Assembly (NCBI RefSeq): GCF_002813245.1
Contig: NZ_PHUF01000002.1
Location: 1,054,001-1,118,000 of the forward strand
Direction of reading: 5' to 3'
From: Novosphingobium kunmingense
GTDB taxonomy: Bacteria > Pseudomonadota > Alphaproteobacteria > Sphingomonadales > Sphingomonadaceae
DNA length: 64,000 nt
Shown here: one piece after another, positions 44,518 through 54,202 of the stretch
Layout of the letters: every line of letters starts with the position of its first letter
Numbering within the stretch: the stretch's first letter is position 1
Position numbers and translations under genes: made by a program
The notes under the pieces: model-generated
Database searches by the model: none
What the model was told of the DNA's origin: nothing
What the model saw: only the letters and a program-made list of their open reading frames with translations

Positions 44518-45723
44518 TCAGAGCCCTGCCGCGGCCAGCGCCTGATCGAGATCGTCGATCACGTCCTGCGGATCTTCCAGCCCGACGTTGATGCGCAGCA
44601 TGCCTTCGCTGACGCCCATCTCGGCGCGCGCCTCGGCGCTGACCGAATAGTGCGTGGTCGAGGCGTTGTGGCACATCAGCGAGCGCGAATCGCCGATGTT
44701 GTTCGAAATGTCGATCAGCGTCAGCGCGTTGAGCACGGCAAAGGCCTGTTCGCGGTCTTCGACCTCGAAGCTGAAGATCGATCCGCAGGCGTCCATCTGC
44801 TGCATGGCCAGGTTGTGCTGCGGATGGCTGGGCAGGCCCGGGTGGCTGATCCGGGGCACCCGCCCTTCGAGAAAGCGGCCCACCGCCAGCGCGTTCTCGC
44901 TCTGCCGCTTGACCCTGAGGTCGAGCGTCTCGAGACCCTTCAGCACCACCCAGGCGTTGAACGGCGACAGGTTGGGCCCGGTGTTGCGCTGGAACGGCAG
45001 CAGGACGGAATTGATGAACTCCTCGCTGCCGGTGACTGCGCCGGCCAGCACCCGGCCCTGCCCGTCCATCAGCTTGGTCGCGGAATAGGCCACAACGTCG
45101 GCGCCGTATTCGATCGGGCGTTGCAGCGCGGCAGTGCAGAAGGCGTTGTCGACCACGGTGGTGATGCCGCGGCTCTTGGCAAGGCCGCAGACGAAGGCCA
45201 GGTCGACGATGTCCATCGTCGGGTTGGCCGGCGTCTCGAAGAAGAACACCTTGGTGTTGGGGCGGATCGCCGCTTCCCAGGCGGCGTTGTCGCGCGCGTC
45301 GATGGTCGTCGTCGCGATCCCGAAGCGCGGCAGCAGCTGGTCGACCAGCCAGCGGCACGATCCGAAGGCGGCGCGCGCTGCGACCACGTGATCGCCGGCC
45401 GAAAGCTGGCACAGCAGCGCCGTGGTCATGGCAGCCATGCCGGTCGCCTGGACGCGGCAGGCCTCGGCACCGTCCATCACCGCGATGCGCTCTTCCAGCA
45501 TGGCGACGGTCGGGTTCTGCAGCCGCGAATAGGTCATGCCGGGATCTTCGCCGCGGAACCGCGCTTCGGCGGTTTCGGCGTTATCGTAGCTGAAGCCCGA
45601 GGTGAGGAACAACGCCTCGCTCGTCTCGCCCTGCTCGCTGCGCCAGGTGCCGGCGCGAACCGCCTGCGTGGCGGGACGCCAGGTGCGGGTGACCGAGCGG
45701 TCTTTTCCGGTACTGCGTTTCAT
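44518..45723 (-). CDS. metZ: O-succinylhomoserine sulfhydrylase
   Basis: This 401-residue PLP enzyme makes homocysteine from O-succinylhomoserine and sulfide, the direct-sulfhydrylation route of Alphaproteobacteria. Features are FSYDNAETAEARFRGEDPGMTYSRLQNPT, FFETPANPTMDIVD, the PLP-binding AYSATKLMDGQGRVLAG (Lys Schiff base) and SSTHYSVSAEARAEMG-like sequence (here STTHYSVSAEARAEMGVSEGMLRINVGLED). ATG at 45723. It is divergent from the mannosyltransferase gene. Confidence 0.95.
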   Translation of the reverse strand: MKRSTGKDRSVTRTWRPATQAVRAGTWRSEQGETSEALFLTSGFSYDNAETAEARFRGEDPGMTYSRLQNPTVAMLEERIAVMDGAEACRVQATGMAAMTTALLCQLSAGDHVVAARAAFGSCRWLVDQLLPRFGIATTTIDARDNAAWEAAIRPNTKVFFFETPANPTMDIVDLAFVCGLAKSRGITTVVDNAFCTAALQRPIEYGADVVAYSATKLMDGQGRVLAGAVTGSEEFINSVLLPFQRNTGPNLSPFNAWVVLKGLETLDLRVKRQSENALAVGRFLEGRVPRISHPGLPSHPQHNLAMQQMDACGSIFSFEVEDREQAFAVLNALTLIDISNNIGDSRSLMCHNASTTHYSVSAEARAEMGVSEGMLRINVGLEDPQDVIDDLDQALAAAGL

Positions 45724-45805
45724 GACGAAGCGGGCTGTAGGTGCGGTGCCGCGTGGGCGCAAGGGCGTTGCGCTGAAGCCGGGCGCCGGATAAGTCGCCG
45801 CCGCT

Positions 45806-47083
45806 ATGGCCGCGCGCTTTTCGACCGACCGGGATCCGTGGGCGTGGTGCGCGCTGCTGGCCTGCGCCTTCCTCGCGCTGTGCTGGTGGCACCTTGCGAT
45901 CCCGTCCAAGATCTATTTCGACGAGATCCACTACGTGGTCGCCGCCCGCAAGATGCTGCAGGGGCTGCGCGTAAACGCCGAGCACCCGATGCTGGGCAAG
46001 ACGATCATCGCTTTCGCGATCGAGCATCTGGGCGATCGGCCGATTGCCTGGCGCATCCCCTCGGCGCTGTTCGGGGCCTTCGGCCTCTTCGCCTTTTCGC
46101 GGCTGGTGTGGTTCGCCAGCGGATCGGCGCGGGCGACCCTGATCGCGACCGTCCTGGTGGCGACCGATTTCGCCTGGTTCATCCAGAGCCGGATCGCCAT
46201 GCTCGACATGTTCATGGCCTGCTTCGGGATGATCGCGTTGTGGCAATTCGTCGCGGCGGTGCGCCTGCCCGATCAGGCGCGCGGACGCCTGGCGCTGGGG
46301 GGGCTATTCGCCGGGCTGGCGCTGGGCAGCAAGTGGTCGATCGCCCCGGCGCTGGTCCTGCCCGGCCTCGTCTTCCTGATCTGGCGGGCAAGGTACGGCC
46401 CGCGCCTGCTGACCTACTCGCGCGCCGCGCCGGTACCGGGAATCTCGCTGCTCGAGGCCGGGGTCTGGCTCGGCCTGGTGCCGCTCGCGGTCTACTGGCT
46501 GACCTACTGGCCGGCGTTCCACTGGGCGGTCAACCCGGCCAATCCGTGGGATCCGGTCGGCTGGCACCAGACAATGCTCAAGCTGCAGGACAGCGTGGTC
46601 AAACCCCACCCCTATCGCAGCTACTGGTACCAGTGGGTCGGCAACTGGCGCGCGGTCTGGTATCTTTACCAGCCGATCGACGGTGCGCAGCGCGGGATCG
46701 TGCTGATCGGCAATCCCTTCACCATGCTGGCGGGCCTGCCGGCCCTCGCCTGGGCGCTGTGGGCGGGCCTGCGCCGCAAGCGCCGGGATGCGTTGGGCTT
46801 TGCCGCGCTCTATCTCGTCAGCCTGCTGTTCTGGGCGCTGTCGAGCAAGCCGGTGCAGTTCTATTATCACTACCTGCTGCCGGGCACGTTCCTGATGGCC
46901 TGCCTGGCGCTGGCCCTCGACGAGGTCTGGCAACGACGGGATCGCTGGCGCTGGCTCGGCCCGGCGGCGCTGGCGGTGAGCGCTGGCATGTTCCTTTACT
47001 TCTACCCGATCATCTCGGCCGGGAAGCTGTGCTGCGGCAAGCCCAGCTTCGCGCAATGGATGTGGCTTAGAAGCTGGCGTTAA
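45806..47083 (+). CDS. Dolichyl-phosphate-mannose-protein mannosyltransferase family protein (GT39)
   Basis: This 425-residue membrane glycosyltransferase has many hydrophobic helices. After the first helix comes the acidic motif YFDEIHYVVAARKML (the DE pair is the active-site motif of protein O-mannosyltransferases), then HPMLGK, ARTAS-type loops (here RIPSALFG) and LALGSKWS. It would use a polyprenyl-phosphate sugar to modify exported proteins. It lies next to the old-yellow-enzyme gene. Its stop overlaps the palindrome at 47080-47095. Confidence 0.88.
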   Translation: MAARFSTDRDPWAWCALLACAFLALCWWHLAIPSKIYFDEIHYVVAARKMLQGLRVNAEHPMLGKTIIAFAIEHLGDRPIAWRIPSALFGAFGLFAFSRLVWFASGSARATLIATVLVATDFAWFIQSRIAMLDMFMACFGMIALWQFVAAVRLPDQARGRLALGGLFAGLALGSKWSIAPALVLPGLVFLIWRARYGPRLLTYSRAAPVPGISLLEAGVWLGLVPLAVYWLTYWPAFHWAVNPANPWDPVGWHQTMLKLQDSVVKPHPYRSYWYQWVGNWRAVWYLYQPIDGAQRGIVLIGNPFTMLAGLPALAWALWAGLRRKRRDALGFAALYLVSLLFWALSSKPVQFYYHYLLPGTFLMACLALALDEVWQRRDRWRWLGPAALAVSAGMFLYFYPIISAGKLCCGKPSFAQWMWLRSWR

Positions 47084-47095
47084 CCGATCGGTTAA
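47080..47095. promoter_or_regulatory. 16-base perfect palindrome upstream of OYE reductase
   Basis: TTAACCGATCGGTTAA is a perfect palindrome that overlaps the stop codon of the GT39 gene and lies 35 bases upstream of the OYE start. TetR-family regulators bind such sites; in E. coli the OYE gene nemA is controlled by the TetR-family NemR. The regulator here is unknown. Confidence 0.55.
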
Positions 47096-47130
47096 AGCAT
47101 AAGGGCGGCGAACAGGGAGAATCGCCGAAC

Positions 47131-48219
47131 ATGACCAGCCTTGCCCAGACGCTGACCTTCACCCGTGGCCCCGCCATGGCCAACCGCTTCATGCTGGCCC
47201 CGCTCACCAACCTGCAGAGCCATCCCGACGGCACCCTGTCGGACGACGAGATCGGCTGGCTGGTCAAGCGCGCCGAGGGCGGCTTTGCCACGGTGATGAC
47301 GGCTGCCGCCCATGTCCAGGCGGTGGGCCAGGGCTTTCCCGGGCAGCTCGGCATCTTTTCCGACGACCACCTGCCCGGGCTCACCCGTCTGGCCGGCCTC
47401 CTGCGCGATCGCGGCGCGGTGTCGGCGGTGCAGTTGCACCACGCCGGGATGCGCTCGCCCGCCGACCTGATCGGCACGGCCCCGGTCGGGCCGTTTGCGG
47501 ACGAGGCGACCGGCACCCGCGCGCTCACCACCGAGGAGGTCGAGCGCCTGCGCGACGATTTCATCGCCGCCGCCGTCCGCGCCGAAACGGCCGGGTTCGA
47601 CGGCGTCGAGGTCCATGGCGCGCACGGCTATGTCCTCGCCCAGTTCCTCGATCCCGCGCACAACCTGCGCGAGGACCGCTACGGCGGTAGCTTCGAGAAC
47701 CGCACCCGCCTGATCCGCGAGGTGATCGAGGGCATCCGCGGCGCCACCCGTGCCGACTTCCAGCTCGGCCTGCGCCTGTCGCCCGAACGCTTCGACATCG
47801 TCCTCGACGAGGCGAAGGCTTTTGCGCAGGACATGATGCTGGGCGGGCAGCTCGACTACCTCGACATGTCGCTGTGGGACTGTTTCAAGCAGCCCGAGGA
47901 GGAAGCCCACAAGGGCCAGCCCCTGATCAGCCATTTCACCGCGCTCGAACGGGGCAACACCCGCCTCGGCGTCGCGGGCAAGATCATGTCGGCGTCCAAG
48001 GCGCAGGATTGTCTCGACGCCGGTGCGGACTTCGTCCTCGTGGGACGCGGTGCGATCCTCCACCACGACTTCCCGCGCCGCGCCATCGCCGATGCGGACT
48101 TTGCCTGCATCGCCAATCCGGTAACCCGCGAACACCTCAAGGCCGAGGCACTGGGCGACGCCTTCGTCGCCTACCTGTCGACCTGGCCGGGCTTCGTGGC
48201 GGAGCCGGTCGAAGCCTAG
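47131..48219 (+). CDS. NADH:flavin oxidoreductase / old yellow enzyme family
   Basis: This 362-residue TIM-barrel flavoprotein reduces activated C=C bonds. Motifs are NRFMLAPLTNLQSHPDGTLS (N-terminal FMN-binding), AVQLHHAGMRS, GFDGVEVHGAHGYVLAQFLDPAHNLREDRYGGSFENR (its H-x-x-N pair is substrate binding) and DFVLVGRGAILHHDF near the end. It lacks any fused domain, so it is a single-domain OYE. Its stop shares CTAG with the convergent VOC gene. Confidence 0.93.
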   Translation: MTSLAQTLTFTRGPAMANRFMLAPLTNLQSHPDGTLSDDEIGWLVKRAEGGFATVMTAAAHVQAVGQGFPGQLGIFSDDHLPGLTRLAGLLRDRGAVSAVQLHHAGMRSPADLIGTAPVGPFADEATGTRALTTEEVERLRDDFIAAAVRAETAGFDGVEVHGAHGYVLAQFLDPAHNLREDRYGGSFENRTRLIREVIEGIRGATRADFQLGLRLSPERFDIVLDEAKAFAQDMMLGGQLDYLDMSLWDCFKQPEEEAHKGQPLISHFTALERGNTRLGVAGKIMSASKAQDCLDAGADFVLVGRGAILHHDFPRRAIADADFACIANPVTREHLKAEALGDAFVAYLSTWPGFVAEPVEA

Positions 48220-48674
48220 GCGCTGGCCAGTCCCTTCGCGATGCTGCCCAGCTTGAGGTAGTCGGCCTGCATCCGTGCGGTAAGCACCTCGATCATCCGG
48301 TCGTTCTCGAGCCAGACCTCGATCACGTCGAACTGGCCGCCCCTGCTCAGCGTCCGCGCGGTCCAGCCTTCGCGCGCGGCAATGGCCAGGACCTGCTCCT
48401 CTTCCAGCGGCGTGGCCATGGCGAAGTGGGTCGAACTCAAGGTGCCTTCGCCCTGAACGACCTCACCCTCGGCGCCATCCTCGCCGGGGCGCAGATGTGT
48501 GCCGCGGGGATAGACCTCGACGCCGGTATTCCTGTCATCGGCCGCCAGGGCCATGAAACTGGCCCCGTTTCCGACCGGCGGGAAGGGAACGACGGTGTTG
48601 CTGCCGAACAGTTCGGCAATCACCCCGGCAACGTGGCGGGGGTTCTGGCTGTCGATCGAGAGATGGAACAACAT
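48216..48674 (-). CDS. VOC/glyoxalase-like protein
   Basis: This 152-residue protein reads as a vicinal-oxygen-chelate-like fold: MLFHLSIDSQNPRHVAGVIAELFGSN, then PVGNGASFMALAADDRNTGVEVYPRGTHL. The usual metal-binding Glu/His pairs are not obvious, so it may be a non-metal member, and the family call is tentative. ATG at 48674 follows TGGAGA. It is divergent from the TetR gene and shares a double operator with it. Confidence 0.6.
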   Translation of the reverse strand: MLFHLSIDSQNPRHVAGVIAELFGSNTVVPFPPVGNGASFMALAADDRNTGVEVYPRGTHLRPGEDGAEGEVVQGEGTLSSTHFAMATPLEEEQVLAIAAREGWTARTLSRGGQFDVIEVWLENDRMIEVLTARMQADYLKLGSIAKGLASA

Positions 48675-48708
48675 TGCGATTCTCCAGGTTCGGTCAGGAA
48701 AATGCGCT

Positions 48709-48753
48709 TTGGCACAAAATGTGTCAATCACAATTTGACACTTTTTGTGCCAA
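48709..48753. promoter_or_regulatory. Double TetR-type operator between VOC and TetR genes
   Basis: TTGGCACAAAATGTGTCAA (48709-48727) and TTGACACTTTTTGTGCCAA (48735-48753) form a large inverted pair, and each half is itself near-palindromic (TTGnCACA..TGTGnCAA). Both carry TTGACA, a good -35 box, one for each divergent gene. Autoregulation by the adjacent TetR protein is the simplest reading. Confidence 0.65.
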
Positions 48754-48769
48754 TAGCTAGCAACCGCCT

Positions 48770-49327
48770 ATGACCGCAGAGAAATCCACCGACGAGCGCA
48801 TTCGCGATGCGCTTCTTGCCGTGACCGCGAAGGGCCTTCCGTTGACTCACGACGTCGTCGCGCACGAAGCGCAGACCTCGCGCCGAACGGTCTATCGCCG
48901 GTACGAGGACCAGGCCGCGCTCCGGCGCGCGGTCTGGGCCCTGCTTTCACCGGTGGGGGTCATGCAAGGCGATCTCGACTGGTTGCTCGGACCGGGCCTC
49001 GACGATACGTTCGGCGCGTTCGACGCCAAGTCCGCCGCGATGATCGCCGCGATGGCCAGCGCCGAGGGCCGCGCGATCCGCAACCAGAAGACCGCCGACC
49101 GCGTCGCCTACTTCCGCGATGTCTACGCCGATGCGCTTGGCGACCTTGCCGAGCCGCAACGGACGCGGGCGCTAGCGGTCCTGCAACTGCTCTCGAGCGG
49201 GCTTGCCTGGCGCGAAATGCGCGACCAGTGGGGCATGGACGCACCGGCGATGGCCGCTGCCTCGCGCTGGGCGATCAAGGTTTTGCTCGAAGCCGTCGCC
49301 CGTGGATCGGCCCCGGACGCGCGCTAG
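48770..49327 (+). CDS. TetR-family transcriptional regulator
   Basis: This 185-residue regulator has an N-terminal HTH (about 10-53, TDERIRDALLAVTAKGLPLTHDVVAHEAQTSRRTVYRRYEDQAALRRA) and a helical ligand-binding C-terminus. The ligand is unknown. The first helix is shorter than in TetR but the RRTVYRRYEDQ turn is diagnostic. Its stop shares CTAG with the convergent glycosyltransferase gene. It likely controls itself and the divergent VOC gene through 48709-48753. Confidence 0.85.
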   Translation: MTAEKSTDERIRDALLAVTAKGLPLTHDVVAHEAQTSRRTVYRRYEDQAALRRAVWALLSPVGVMQGDLDWLLGPGLDDTFGAFDAKSAAMIAAMASAEGRAIRNQKTADRVAYFRDVYADALGDLAEPQRTRALAVLQLLSSGLAWREMRDQWGMDAPAMAAASRWAIKVLLEAVARGSAPDAR

Positions 49328-50448
49328 TACTTGCCCCAGACGAACTTCGACGACAGCGCGAAGTTCCAGACGGACCCCAGCACGATCCCGACCAGCGCCG
49401 CCGGATAGGCGTGGAAGCCCAGCCGCACCAGCGCGGTTGCGGCGCCGATGTTGGCAAGGAGACCGAAGGCGCAGGTCAGCGCGAACCGCGCCCAGCCGGT
49501 CATCAGCGGGCCAAAGCCGCGCAGCCGCTTGTCGGCATAGGTCAGCTCGTTGTTGAGCACGAAGTTGAAGGTCATGGCCACCAGCGCCGCCGTGGTCTGC
49601 CCGGCGATGAAGGCGACCTCCTTGGGATAGTGGCTGACGAGGAAATCGGCGCCGAACAGGTTGAGGACCACGGCCAGCACGGCCATGTGAACGACCACGC
49701 CCAGCCCGCCGATCGTGCCGAACAGCGCAAAGCGCGTCGGGATCCACCGGCCGAGCCACTTGTCGTAGAGCCCGACGAGGAATTCGAAGATCACCGTGCG
49801 GTCAAGCTTGCTTTCCCCTTCGGCGCGGGCGGCGAAGTTCAAGGGGAATTCCTTGACCTTGAGGGGCCGCTCGACCGTTGCAAGGATATCGAGCAGGATC
49901 TTGAAGCCGACCCCCGACAGCCGGTGCGCGTCAGCGCGCAGGGTCTGCGTCGGCAGCATGAAATATCCGCTCATCGGATCGGTCAGTTCGACCCCGGTGA
50001 CCTTGTTGGCGATGCGATTGGCCAGGTTCGACGCCTTGACCCGGTCGGGCCGGCCCCAGGCTTCGGTGCTGGCGCCCTCGGCAAAGCGGCTGGCATAGGC
50101 CAGGTCGTAATCGCCGCTCTCGACGGCGGCGAGCATCTGCGGCAACAGGTCGGGATCGTGCTGGTGATCGGCGTCCATCACCGCGACGACCGGCGCGGCG
50201 GTGGCGCACATCCCCTCGATCGCAGCGGAGGACAGCCCGCGCCGGCCGATGCGCTGGATCACGCGGACGCGGGCGTCTTCCTGCGCCAGGGTGCGCGCCT
50301 CGTCGGCGGTGCCATCGGGGCTGTTGTCATCGACCACGATGACTTCCCAGCCGATCCCGGCCAGCGCCTTGTCGAGGCGATCGACCATGGAGCGCAGGTT
50401 GCCGCGCTCGTTGTAGGTGGGAAGGACGACGCCGAGGCGCAGGGTCAT
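49324..50448 (-). CDS. GT2 glycosyltransferase fused to GtrA domain (polyprenol-phosphate sugar synthase)
   Basis: This 374-residue fusion has an N-terminal GT2 domain (about 1-230; VVLPTYNERGNLRSMVDRLD, VVDDNSPDGTADEA, VMDADHQHDPDLLPQML) like dolichol-phosphate-mannose synthase. The C-terminal GtrA domain (about 240-374) has four membrane helices (RFALFGTIGGLGVVVHMAVL, FNFVLNNELTY). It would move a sugar from a nucleotide to a polyprenyl phosphate and anchor it at the membrane, perhaps feeding the GT39 enzyme. ATG at 50448, one base after leuB. Confidence 0.9.
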   Translation of the reverse strand: MTLRLGVVLPTYNERGNLRSMVDRLDKALAGIGWEVIVVDDNSPDGTADEARTLAQEDARVRVIQRIGRRGLSSAAIEGMCATAAPVVAVMDADHQHDPDLLPQMLAAVESGDYDLAYASRFAEGASTEAWGRPDRVKASNLANRIANKVTGVELTDPMSGYFMLPTQTLRADAHRLSGVGFKILLDILATVERPLKVKEFPLNFAARAEGESKLDRTVIFEFLVGLYDKWLGRWIPTRFALFGTIGGLGVVVHMAVLAVVLNLFGADFLVSHYPKEVAFIAGQTTAALVAMTFNFVLNNELTYADKRLRGFGPLMTGWARFALTCAFGLLANIGAATALVRLGFHAYPAALVGIVLGSVWNFALSSKFVWGKY

Positions 50449-50449
50449 G

Positions 50450-51493
<1,044 letters not shown>

Positions 51494-51500
51494 TCGTGGT

Positions 51501-52103
51501 CTATCCCATCCTGCCCAGCCGCTCGCGCAGCAGGGCGCGCGCGCCCATAACATCTGCGCGGCGATCGGCAAGCAGATAGCGTTCCAGGTGCTGGCCAAGC
51601 CGATCGACCTGGGCCAGAGTCTCGGTCCAGTCGGCGGCAGGTGGTGGCGGAGCCGAGCCGCCGTAGCCCAGCTCGCGCAGCAGCAGCGTCTCGAAGGCGA
51701 TCAGTCCCGGCAGCCAGCCCCTTGCGCTGGGTGCCTGGCAAATCGCGACGGCCAGCGCCGACAAGGCCTGGAACAGCGAGGGATAGGCTTGGCGCTCGGG
51801 CAGGGTCGCGGCGGCAAGCGCGGTCACCCAGGCAAGCGCGGCGGCGGGCAGCGGCTCGGTCAGCCAGGCGCCCCGGCTTTCGAGGAGCTCGAGCCGGGCG
51901 AAGGCAAGCTGCACGTCCGATCGCGAGCGGATGTCGGCTTGGACAAGGTTGCCGGGGAGCAGCACCGGACGCAGCACCCGACCCCGCGCGCCGGCCACAT
52001 AGGCGGCAACCATGCCCTGGGGCTCGGTCAGAAGTCTGACGATGGCGGCGGTTTCACCATGCTGGCGGACCGCGCAGACAATCGCCGGGGTGCGAAGCTC
52101 CAT
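51501..52103 (-). CDS. recO: DNA repair protein RecO
   Basis: RecO (200 residues) loads RecA onto SSB-coated DNA with RecR in recombinational repair. The N-terminal OB fold starts [41 protein letters not shown], followed by [16 protein letters not shown]. The helical C-terminal part is shorter than the E. coli protein's 242 residues, and the zinc-binding Cys cluster of many RecO proteins is not present. It is seven bases upstream of leuB on the same strand. Confidence 0.9.
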   Translation of the reverse strand: MELRTPAIVCAVRQHGETAAIVRLLTEPQGMVAAYVAGARGRVLRPVLLPGNLVQADIRSRSDVQLAFARLELLESRGAWLTEPLPAAALAWVTALAAATLPERQAYPSLFQALSALAVAICQAPSARGWLPGLIAFETLLLRELGYGGSAPPPPAADWTETLAQVDRLGQHLERYLLADRRADVMGARALLRERLGRMG

Positions 52104-52151
52104 TCATCCGCTTTTGCAGGCGGGTGCGCTCCGGCGCAAGGGACTGGCGGT

Positions 52152-52451
52152 TCAGCAGTGTCCCGAGGCGACCGGATCGGGCACGATGTGCGCATCCACC
52201 GGTCCGGCGTTCTGGGCGGCGTACTTGTCGGCCTTGGCCTTGGCGACGAGGGGGTTTTCGCCGCGGCCCATGGTCCAGTTCTTGCCCAGGCGGACCTTGT
52301 GGTTGGGCGCACACCACAGCTCGCCCGTCTCGTCGATTGCGGTGACCCAGATCAGGTTGTGCTCCTGGCCATAGTCGATCATGCCGATCGCATAGCCATC
52401 GCCCTTGCCCAGGACGTGGACGGGAATGGTGGGGTTAAGCTGTGTGAACAC
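52152..52451 (-). CDS. Conserved hypothetical protein, 99 residues
   Basis: This small soluble protein has no recognised domain. It has a beta-rich middle (PTIPVHVLGKGDGYAIGMIDYGQEHNLIWVTAIDETGELWCAPNHKVRLG) and an end with VDAHIVPDPVASGHC; the two Cys could form a disulfide or bind metal, which is speculative. GTG at 52451 follows GGAGA nine bases upstream. It lies between recO and ubiK on the same strand. Confidence 0.7.
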   Translation of the reverse strand: MFTQLNPTIPVHVLGKGDGYAIGMIDYGQEHNLIWVTAIDETGELWCAPNHKVRLGKNWTMGRGENPLVAKAKADKYAAQNAGPVDAHIVPDPVASGHC

Positions 52452-52514
52452 GTCGCAGGTCTCCGGTTTGTCGGCTATCCAACAACCGGAGCGCGCGGGC
52501 GTTCCCGATATTTG

Positions 52515-52769
52515 TCAGGGCTTTGCGGCGAGTTTCGCTTCAAGCGCGTCGAGCCGGGCCTTCAGCGCCTCGTTCTCCTCGCGGGCCTTGGCGGCCATGT
52601 CCTTGACCGCGTCGAACTCGTCGCGGGCAACGAAGTCGAGCCCGCCCAGCGATTCCTTCAGCCGTTCGCGCGCCGCGTCGCGCGCCTCGCGGCCCATGCC
52701 GGCCATGGTCCCGGCCGCGCTGTTGAGCATTTTGGCCAAATCGGCGAACAGGGGGTTCTCGCTCTGCAT
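52515..52769 (-). CDS. ubiK: Accessory factor UbiK family protein
   Basis: This 84-residue protein starts MQSENPLFADLAKMLNSAAGTMAGMGREARDAARERL and ends in a coiled coil (FDAVKDMAAKAREENEALKARLDALEAKLA), the BMFP/UbiK pattern. UbiK binds UbiJ and promotes ubiquinone synthesis in proteobacteria. It is placed in a minus-strand run with TspO and recO. The ORF is compact and the ATG is clear. Confidence 0.88.
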   Translation of the reverse strand: MQSENPLFADLAKMLNSAAGTMAGMGREARDAARERLKESLGGLDFVARDEFDAVKDMAAKAREENEALKARLDALEAKLAAKP

Positions 52770-52795
52770 GGCGGCTAGATGGCGCGTGCCGCCCG

Positions 52796-53347
52796 CTATT
52801 GCAAGTCAACGGTGACGGTCGACGCCTCGCCCTTGGAGGCGCCGGGATTGGCCTCGACGAACTGCCAGTTGAGCGCCGTCGCGAACAGCACCCATCCAAG
52901 ATAGGGCAGCAGCAGCACGCCCGCGATCGGACGCACCCGCCAGAACAGCACCAGGGTGACGAGCACGGCGAAGTCGATCGCGACCAGCAGATACAGCGCC
53001 TCGACCAGGCGGCCCATGCCGAAGAACACCGGCGACCACGCCAGGTTGAGCAGAAGCTGCACGACGAAGGCGGCGATCGCGAGGCCGCGCCCCGGCGCCC
53101 CGCGCGAGGTGACCACCATGGCCAGAGCCAGCCCCATCAGAATGTAGAGTACCGTCCAGACGATCCCGAAAAGCGCCGGCGGCGGATAGAGCGAGGGCTT
53201 GGCCAGCGCGTCGAACCAGGCGTTGCCCGGACCGCTGTTGGCGATCCGGCCGGACAGCAGGCCGAGCAGGACGACGACCGGGACAAGCGCCACGGCCCAG
53301 CGCAGGAACGACGCCCGCAGCTGGGCGCGGGAGGCAAGCTCAGTCAT
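52796..53347 (-). CDS. TspO/MBR family protein
   Basis: This 183-residue protein has five predicted membrane helices and the TspO signatures WFDALAKPSLYPPPALFGIVWTVLYILMGLALAMV and LLLNLAWSPVFFGMGRLVEAL. TspO proteins bind porphyrins or tetrapyrroles and influence pigment and stress pathways. The start was set at ATG 53347, with AGGA eight bases upstream; a TTG at 53353 is less likely. Confidence 0.93.
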   Translation of the reverse strand: MTELASRAQLRASFLRWAVALVPVVVLLGLLSGRIANSGPGNAWFDALAKPSLYPPPALFGIVWTVLYILMGLALAMVVTSRGAPGRGLAIAAFVVQLLLNLAWSPVFFGMGRLVEALYLLVAIDFAVLVTLVLFWRVRPIAGVLLLPYLGWVLFATALNWQFVEANPGASKGEASTVTVDLQ

Positions 53348-53404
53348 CGGCAAATCCTCGATTCGCGAAGGCGATAGGCGCCGATATTGGCGGGGTGAAC
53401 AGGG

Positions 53405-54175
53405 TCAGGCAATCCCGCTAACCATGGCCGGCGCGCCGCGCTGTGCCGCGATGAGAAACTCGACGTTGCCTTCCGGGCCCTTGATCGGGCTTTCCGCGAT
53501 CCCCTGGACCGCGAAGCCCAGCCCTTCGATCCAGGCGCGGACCTCGGCGCAGACGCGCGTGTGCAGCGCCGGATCGCGCACCACCCCGCCCTTGCCCACC
53601 TCGGCGCGGCCGACCTCGAACTGCGGCTTGATCAGCGCGACGAGCTGGCACTGCGGCGCCGCGAGCCTCAGCGGCACGTCGAGCACCTTGGCGAGGCCGA
53701 TGAAGCTCGCATCGCAGACCACCCACGTGCAGGGCGCGTCGATCAGCTGCGGCGTCAGCACCCGCGCGCTGGTCTGTTCGAGCACGGTGACGCGGGGGTC
53801 CTGGCGCAATTTCCAGGCGAGCTGGTTGGTCCCGCTATCGACCGCGAAGACGCGTGCCGCGCCCCTGGTCAGCAGGACGTCGGTGAAGCCGCCGGTCGAA
53901 CTGCCGATGTCCATCGCGGTGGCCCTGGCAGGATCGAGCGCAAAGACGTCGAGCGCATGGGCGAGCTTGATCCCGCCGCGCGAAACCCACGGGTGGTCGC
54001 GCCCGCGCACCTCGAGCGGCGCCTCGGCGGCGATCTGCTGCCCGGGCTTGGCGATCTTCGTTTCGCCCGAAAACACCGTTCCCGCCAGCACCAGAGCCTG
54101 TGCGCGGGTGCGGCTTTCGGCGAGGCCACGATCGACCAGCGCCTGATCCACGCGGATTTTCGGTGCCTTGCTCAT
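53405..54175 (-). CDS. tlyA: TlyA-family rRNA 2'-O-methyltransferase
   Basis: This 256-residue protein has an N-terminal S4 RNA-binding domain (about 6-65, KIRVDQALVDRGLAESRTRAQALVLAGTVFSG) and a FtsJ-like methyltransferase domain (SAM motif MDIGSSTGGFTDVLL, then VCDASFIGLAKVLD and IKPQFEVGRAEVGKGGVVRDP). Characterised members methylate ribose in 16S and 23S rRNA, and some are haemolysins by name only. ATG at 54175 has GGAAGGAG eight bases upstream. It is divergent from the lipoprotein-like gene. Confidence 0.92.
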   Translation of the reverse strand: MSKAPKIRVDQALVDRGLAESRTRAQALVLAGTVFSGETKIAKPGQQIAAEAPLEVRGRDHPWVSRGGIKLAHALDVFALDPARATAMDIGSSTGGFTDVLLTRGAARVFAVDSGTNQLAWKLRQDPRVTVLEQTSARVLTPQLIDAPCTWVVCDASFIGLAKVLDVPLRLAAPQCQLVALIKPQFEVGRAEVGKGGVVRDPALHTRVCAEVRAWIEGLGFAVQGIAESPIKGPEGNVEFLIAAQRGAPAMVSGIA

Positions 54176-54202
54176 CGTCGCGGCTCCTTCCATAGAAGCC
54201 GG

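Noticed and set aside
53561..54202. Upstream extension of the lipoprotein-like ORF
   Set aside because: It is antisense to tlyA; the hydrophobic N-terminus and Cys fit the GTG start at 54203.
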